DNA of 64,000 nucleotides from Bacteroidota bacterium (GTDB lineage Bacteria; Bacteroidota; Bacteroidia; UKL13-3): NCBI GenBank assembly GCA_030680835.1, contig JAUXUD010000032.1, positions 24,860 to 88,859 of the forward strand, read 5' to 3'. Shown piece by piece: positions 59,536 to 64,000 of this stretch (position 1 is its first letter; each line of letters starts with the position of its first letter). The notes under the pieces were generated by a model. It saw only the letters and a program-made list of their open reading frames with translations, ran no database searches and was not told where the DNA came from. The position numbers and the translations under genes were made by a program.

Positions 59536-60354
59536 TTACTCCTCAACGGGTGCCTCTACAGGTGGTATTGGATATGTCTGCTCCTGTTCTTCCTGCTTAG
59601 GTGCTTCTTGTTTCTCTTTTTGCGCTTGCTGATAGTAGTCACGGATCTTTTGAGCAGCGGCTTTTATTTTATCCTCATCCTTTCTAAATAAATTTACCTC
59701 TTTTATGCCATGTAGCACACCCTTAACAAAATTCTTCACGCCTTTCATTCCTTCCCATGGCTGAGATCCTTCATGAGCCGGAGATGTCCCATCCATTATA
59801 GTGTGCATACCTTCACCTAATGCAAAAAGAGCTTCTTCGCCATCCTTCGATTTGTATTCCTCTTTCTTTTGATCAATAAATTGCTGAGATTCTTTAGCGG
59901 CCTCAGTTGCAGGCTGGCCAGGCGCACTCATATAATGTTCAGGAGAATTCTCAGGAGTTTGGGCACCGGGTTTGCTGTCCGTATGGGCACTTGCTTTTTG
60001 TAATACCTTGATCTCTGCATCAGTTAGTATACCCTTAAAGGCCATTTTAATGATTCTATTATGTACCCATTTTGGCCACTTGCCATCCTCATCCATAACA
60101 GAAATCGGATTATCCAAAGCATGCATGTATGGCGACCAACTCGGCAAATCTTTAGACCGGGGATCGTTCGATAGGAATCTTCCTAATCTAGGGTCATAAA
60201 TCCTCGCTCCAAAATCCAAACTATTTCCATTTCCCTTCAATTCATCATCACTTTCCTTCCCATTGAAGAGGAAGCCACAACTATAATTTGAAACGGAGAT
60301 ATCCCTGTCAGAGGGAATATTATATGGTGTCTTGGTATTCAATTTAATTAGCAA
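59536..60354 (-). CDS. orphan Rhs C-terminal module 2, His/Asp-rich tail
   Basis: A 272-residue protein with a short leader, the Rhs core (FLFNGKESDDELKGNGNSLD, then FGARIYDPRLGRFLSNDPRS, LDNPISVMDEDGKWP; about 28-95) and an unrelated tail. The tail includes VHNRIIKMAFKG, SPEHYMSAP and ALGEGMHTIMDGTSPAHEGS: spaced His/Asp/Glu residues reminiscent of zinc-dependent phospholipase C-like folds. It then ends in a Lys/Gln/Glu-rich helix. The enzymatic assignment is a weak inference from the spacing. It is shorter than normal Rhs proteins and has no secretion signal. A lipoprotein gene follows 19 bases later. Confidence 0.78.
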   Translation of the reverse strand: MLIKLNTKTPYNIPSDRDISVSNYSCGFLFNGKESDDELKGNGNSLDFGARIYDPRLGRFLSNDPRSKDLPSWSPYMHALDNPISVMDEDGKWPKWVHNRIIKMAFKGILTDAEIKVLQKASAHTDSKPGAQTPENSPEHYMSAPGQPATEAAKESQQFIDQKKEEYKSKDGEEALFALGEGMHTIMDGTSPAHEGSQPWEGMKGVKNFVKGVLHGIKEVNLFRKDEDKIKAAAQKIRDYYQQAQKEKQEAPKQEEQEQTYPIPPVEAPVEE

Positions 60355-60476
60355 ATATATAATATTTGTTAATTAAAAAATTCCTGTTTATTTTACATGA
60401 ATTGAACGAAGCAATTTTTACATTTTCTATAACGCACCGAGTCAGCAGTTTGGTCGAAGGTTGAAAATATCCTCTA

Positions 60477-61634
60477 TTATTTAACAATTATATTCCATCT
60501 TTTTAACTCTTTTTTTAACCAATTTCTATCTATGCTATTTGGATATTTCTTATAAAAATCATCTAATTCTTGCTTAGCTTTCTCCTTTTTGCCCATAAAC
60601 TGATTAATTAAAATTGAAAAAAAAGAAGTTTCGGTCTGAATTCCAAATAATTTAATACTTTCATTATTACATGTATCTGCATCTTCTAAGTGATTAGCTA
60701 TAATTAAAGCGTGAGTTAAATCATTGTAGTTCTCTTTAACCTGTAAACCATCTTTTGCTTTAATTAAATACTTTATTGAGCTATCAATTTCATTTATATC
60801 TAAATAAAGTAAACCAATTCTTTTATCAATTAAAAATTTTGTGTTTCCTTTCAATAAATAAGCTGAGAAATAAAGCTCAAGAGCTTCGTTAATTTTATGA
60901 TTGTAATATTGCTTTATATATCCTAAACCTATTGTAGCTTCAATATTTTTACTTATGGACTGTGACTCTGTAAAAACTTTTTTTGCTTTTTCATAAATTT
61001 TATCTTCCAAATAGAATTCTCCAAGAAGATTCAATGCATAAACATATTTTTCCTTAGAAAGGTTTGTCAATAGATTATATGCACTTGCTTTATTTCCTTC
61101 CTCTTTAAGTAAATATGCCATTTCCAAATTTGCCTCGGGAAAATATTTATCAATAGACAAAGCCTCAATTAAATTTTTTTTCGCCAAGGACTTATTTTCA
61201 TTTTTATAATAGTAATATAGTTCTAATCGACAGTACCTGTTAATTTGAAAAGAGTCGCTTTTATAGCTTTCATTTAGCATTGCAAGCTTTGCAGTACGTT
61301 CTTCTATAAATAATGAATTAATCAATTGTAGAAAACCATAGTTACAAATATTGGATTCATTTTGGATTTCATTAATAATTTTCTTTGCTTCCAAAGTATC
61401 ATTATTATAATATAAATAATATGCTTTCAATCCCAGTAATAACTCGATTTTCCCATATTTTACTATCAATGAATCAAAAAAATAAGAATCAACATCCAAC
61501 TCCCGATTTAATTTATTATAAACCGAATTAGCAATACTAATTATTTCACTTTGTTTACAATCCATTGAATATGCTTTATTGTTATTCACCAGTAGGAGTG
61601 GAATAAATAACAGAAGGTGTTTCAGTTGTAACAT
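60477..61634 (-). CDS. TPR protein, possible immunity partner of Rhs module 3
   Basis: A helical, repeat-type protein. The start is taken at MLQLKHLLLFIPLLLVNNNK, a signal-peptide-like N-terminus; nine codons upstream is another ATG, and MDCKQSEI later is a third choice. TPR-like units appear from about residue 90 to 330: LGLKAYYLYYNNDTLEAKKI, ANLEMAYLLKEEGNKASAYN, ATIGLGYIKQYYNHKINEAL, and RIGLLYLDINEIDSSIKYLI. The gene overlaps the end of module 3 by 53 bases. TPR proteins occur as immunity partners in other polymorphic toxin loci, but identity here is inferred from linkage only. Confidence 0.68.
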   Translation of the reverse strand: MLQLKHLLLFIPLLLVNNNKAYSMDCKQSEIISIANSVYNKLNRELDVDSYFFDSLIVKYGKIELLLGLKAYYLYYNNDTLEAKKIINEIQNESNICNYGFLQLINSLFIEERTAKLAMLNESYKSDSFQINRYCRLELYYYYKNENKSLAKKNLIEALSIDKYFPEANLEMAYLLKEEGNKASAYNLLTNLSKEKYVYALNLLGEFYLEDKIYEKAKKVFTESQSISKNIEATIGLGYIKQYYNHKINEALELYFSAYLLKGNTKFLIDKRIGLLYLDINEIDSSIKYLIKAKDGLQVKENYNDLTHALIIANHLEDADTCNNESIKLFGIQTETSFFSILINQFMGKKEKAKQELDDFYKKYPNSIDRNWLKKELKRWNIIVK

Positions 61635-62514
61635 TTCTTTGACGATTTGGATCATTTTCAATATTTTTAATAATTTGTTCAGTTGGAGAAGGTCCCATTT
61701 TAATTTTTATTAGTTGAACTGATAATTCATAACCAGCAGATTCCAATTGATATTTATTCCATTCTGCTGGTGGTAATTTTTTAGTTGGAGCAAGGACAGG
61801 TTTTTTTAATTTGTCAGTTTCACTTTTCAAGTTTTTATCATATGCTTGTTGCATTGTATTCAATAAAATTATAGCTTCAGGATTATCAGTTAATAATGTC
61901 ACTTCTGGTGGCCCTTCAGGTGTCTCATAAGCGTTACTCTTAACATTTTGTTTTTTAATAAGAGTAAAATATTCTTGAATATTTTCTATAGCATCGGCTT
62001 GGGTCTTTGCAGCATTTTGTGCATTTCCTTTATTAGCTTGTGGACTTGAAATACCTTCTGGTTCTTCAAGATATTCAAAAGTTCGAATTGGAAGGGTTTT
62101 AGGTGGTGCATAAATTTGACCTTTACGAGTGCCAGCATTAGGTGGCCGCTTATTATCATGGATGGTTGTTACCCTTCTCATGCCAGAGGGTCTATTATTT
62201 AAAGCACTTGTTCCATACCTTGCTGTATTATTTCTAATGCATGGCTTAAGTTCCAAACCTTCCAAATCATTTCCCTCAATTACTCTATTTTCCGCGAAAG
62301 CATAGGGTGTAAATTCAGGATATGTCTTTGTTAAAGGGTCTACAGATAAAAACCTACCGATCCTTGGATCATAAATCCTAAAAGTATAAGTATAGCTATT
62401 ATTATTACCTTTTGCCTCATTATCACTTTCTTGCCCATTGAAGAGGAAGCCGTAGCCATTCAACTTACTGAAATTCGAATATGAACCTAAATTTTTTGAT
62501 TTGGGAGTATACAT
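61582..62514 (-). CDS. orphan Rhs C-terminal module 3, proline-rich tail
   Basis: A 310-residue protein with a short leader, the Rhs core (FLFNGQESDNEAKGNNNSYT, then RIYDPRIGRFLSVDPLTKTY, FAENRVIEGNDLEG; about 24-90), and a low-complexity tail: Asn, Lys and Pro-rich with ANKGNAQNAAKTQADAIEN and APTKKLPPAEWNKYQLESAG. No toxin motif is recognised. The nucleotide stretch GCTTCCTCTTCAATGG at the start of the core is identical in all three modules, although the encoded tails are unrelated. It overlaps the TPR gene at its 3' end. Confidence 0.78.
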   Translation of the reverse strand: MYTPKSKNLGSYSNFSKLNGYGFLFNGQESDNEAKGNNNSYTYTFRIYDPRIGRFLSVDPLTKTYPEFTPYAFAENRVIEGNDLEGLELKPCIRNNTARYGTSALNNRPSGMRRVTTIHDNKRPPNAGTRKGQIYAPPKTLPIRTFEYLEEPEGISSPQANKGNAQNAAKTQADAIENIQEYFTLIKKQNVKSNAYETPEGPPEVTLLTDNPEAIILLNTMQQAYDKNLKSETDKLKKPVLAPTKKLPPAEWNKYQLESAGYELSVQLIKIKMGPSPTEQIIKNIENDPNRQRNVTTETPSVIYSTPTGE

Positions 62515-62691
62515 TCTACAGACAAATGTAATTATACAATAGTCATCTAATTGAAAAATATTGATAAATGTTTATTACTTAAAATACGTCATTCCATCAT
62601 TCAAATTGGTAATAAGCCCATTTGGAACTGCCTCCCAATCACTGTGAATCAAACCCAATTCATCCAATTATTTTTCCTGCTTAATTGGGTA

Positions 62692-63489
62692 TTATTTTAG
62701 TTTGTTAATTATTTCTTGGGTTAAAGAATCCATTTTAGAAAAGGCAAACCATTTTTTACCTAAATCTTTTAGTGACGCTCCTATATGGTAAAGTTCCTTA
62801 CCATCAATAATTAAAAATCGGTCATGGGTATTACCATGTTCCTTCACCTCAATGGCAGAATATTGTTCGTTGTGTTTTGTTATATCCAATTGCAGTTGCT
62901 TATTTATTTGCCGGGTGTAAATAGTTGCATTTACTTTTTTATTTCTTTTTGCCAATAGGGTCAATACTGTTTCATCAACATAATTATCTATAAGCACCAA
63001 GGAAGTTGTTGCTTTTTTAATAAGCTTAGCAACAAAAACGTACGCATCAAACACCTGTCCTTCAAAAAATATTCCTTTTTCGGCATATTGCTCCTTGCTT
63101 TCTAGTGCTTTAAATATTTGTTCGAATTTTTGGTCGGCCTCCATTTGTTTTACCTCAACTTTATCAATTCGCTGAAGCAAACCTGAATGACCTATTAGCA
63201 ATTTGCGTAACTGAACAAATGCGTTCATAATTTGAATACTTACATTTACGGCAGTTTCACTCCGCAACACGGCTGATAACATGGCTACCCCCTGCTCGGT
63301 AAATGCGTAAGGAAGGTATTTTGTATTTTGACCCTGTTTTAATTTTTCACCGGTATTTTCCTTTTTCAAGGTCACAATTTGTGACCTTGAAGCATTGTCT
63401 GTTTTCATAGTCACAATTTGTGACCTTATATTTTCTGTCTCCTGTTGAGTAAGTTTGAAACGAAATGTGTCAGGAATAAGATATTGATT
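62692..63489 (-). pseudogene. ORF6N-domain protein with PLD-like C-terminus, 5' truncated
   Basis: The listed ORF begins at a GTG in mid-domain, but the frame continues upstream to 63489 and reads FRFKLTQQETENIRSQIVTM, part of an ORF6N domain (compare the family's FMFELTKEEWENLRSQ). A stop then interrupts it, so about 40-50 N-terminal residues are missing. The preserved part has YLPYAFTEQGVAMLSAVLRS, a coiled region, and a PLD-like segment HDRFLIIDGKELYHIGASLK (HxR...IDG). The RSQIVT segment is duplicated with a 39-base spacing (TCACAAATTGTGAC). Such genes are often phage-derived; this copy is likely inactive. Confidence 0.75.
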
Positions 63490-63565
63490 TCAAATCATTA
63501 CTTGAGAGGCGAAGGCAGAACCTATAGCAAAAGGGATGTTTTTGACATTGTGTATCTGGCGGAGC

Positions 63566-63606
63566 CTGGGATTATTAATTTTAAGAGGGTTGAAATTAAT
63601 TCCCAG
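63566..63606. repeat. inverted repeat between the truncated gene and the lipoprotein gene
   Basis: CTGGGATTATTAATTT pairs with AAATTAATTCCCAG (two-base bulge), loop of about 11 bases. The surrounding 63490-63737 reads in one frame as GIINFKRVEINSQ before a stop, which may be a gene remnant, but I cannot assign it. Confidence 0.45.
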
Positions 63607-63737
63607 ATATAGGATTAAATTTGATTCACTTGCCTTCTTAAACTTTTGTTAGTACGTAAAAGTTCTTCATTTCGCATACCTAATTCATATTCCCCTGAAT
63701 TATTCCCAATTCCTCAAAATAAATTTTATTTTCGCTT

Positions 63738-64000
63738 ATGCTTATTTTTATAAAAAATTTCAGGCACCTATCCGCTTATCGAAATGTAATAATTTTTTCG
63801 GCATTTCTGTTTCTCCTCTCATGCCACAGCCAACAGCAGGTTCAGGGCACGCATTCCATAAACATGCGCATGAAAGCCGATTCGGTTCAGGTATTGGATC
63901 AGGAAATTATCCAAACCATTAAGCCTTATAAACTTGCCTTGGATAGTTTGATGAATATTGAAATTAATACAGCCACCGTTGAGCTTAAAAAAGAATTGCC
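63738..64000 (+). CDS. lipoprotein resembling 5'-nucleotidase C-terminal family, 3' end outside window
   Basis: From ATG 63738 the frame is open to the window end. It begins MLIFIKNFRHLSAYRNVIIF, then SAFLFLLSCHSQQQ with an LLSC lipobox (Cys at about residue 31). The following part has IIQTIKPYKLALDSLMNIEI, which resembles the first helix of the 5'-nucleotidase C-terminal domain (DxxIxPYKxxLDxxM). Bacteroidota commonly encode this domain as a lipoprotein next to a metallophosphatase; the rest lies beyond the window. Not on the ORF track because it is open at the end. Confidence 0.65.
   Translation, partial: MLIFIKNFRHLSAYRNVIIFSAFLFLLSCHSQQQVQGTHSINMRMKADSVQVLDQEIIQTIKPYKLALDSLMNIEINTATVELKKEL

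Noticed and set aside
63500-63640. Possible C-terminal gene remnant (GIINFKRVEINSQ before a stop)
   Set aside because: Short, with no start and no family I can name; kept only as a remark under the inverted repeat.

Overview
The window is AT-rich chromosomal DNA from a member of the Bacteroidota, probably a Chitinophagales- or Sphingobacteriales-like lineage or a related metagenome-assembled genome. The basis is gene content: several DUF families common in Bacteroidota (DUF1573, DUF4199), carboxypeptidase-regulatory-domain TonB receptors, an alpha/beta-fused 2-oxoacid dehydrogenase E1, a Bacteroidota-type LptD, starts without Shine-Dalgarno sequences, and the GTACAATGTACGATGTAC and CCCGATAGCTATCGGG intergenic repeats. 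No rRNA or complete tRNA was found.

Layout. 0-2.5 kb: the end of an RND efflux operon (transporter C-terminus plus TolC-like channel). 2.5-5 kb: repeat-rich DNA with REP-like palindromes, a 42-bp tandem array and two orphan genes. 5-15 kb: an accessory stretch of small single genes separated by structured repeats. It holds two attC-like inverted-repeat sites flanking an Ivy-like lipoprotein, three copies of a roughly 60-75-bp repeat just upstream of gene starts, a two-copy hairpin/terminator repeat, a UPF0175/DUF3368 toxin-antitoxin pair, three DUF1801 proteins with a LuxR-HTH/DUF4199 pair, and gene remnants. 15-24 kb: a compact six-gene operon with a class III nucleotidyl cyclase, a membrane-anchored STAND NTPase with a WD40 propeller, two large lipoproteins and two paralogous TPR-plus-barrel outer-membrane proteins.

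24-56 kb is mostly core genome: cupin, aconitase, subtilisin-like protease, an SSS symporter with a 44-residue one-helix partner, ComB, GcvT, LptD, an amidase, an MCE protein, a YtxH/holin-like/hypothetical trio, an iron-type TonB receptor locus with two near-identical palindromic operators, E1 alpha/beta, two DUF1573 proteins, a LolA-like carrier, FtsK, and a stand-alone catalytic subunit of an acyl-CoA mutase. 56-63.5 kb: a second accessory island. It starts near a tRNA-Arg-like 3' end and a five-copy 53-bp array, carries three orphan Rhs C-terminal modules each with a different tail and a linked downstream gene, and ends in a truncated ORF6N/PLD-like gene. The window closes in the start of a lipoprotein resembling the 5'-nucleotidase C-terminal family.

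The best candidates for something undescribed are the cyclase-STAND-lipoprotein-barrel operon (14.9-24.2 kb), the orphan Rhs module bank (56.9-62.5 kb) and the attC-like cassette boundaries (6.1-7.4 kb). All functional statements come from reading motifs in the translations; no database search was run.
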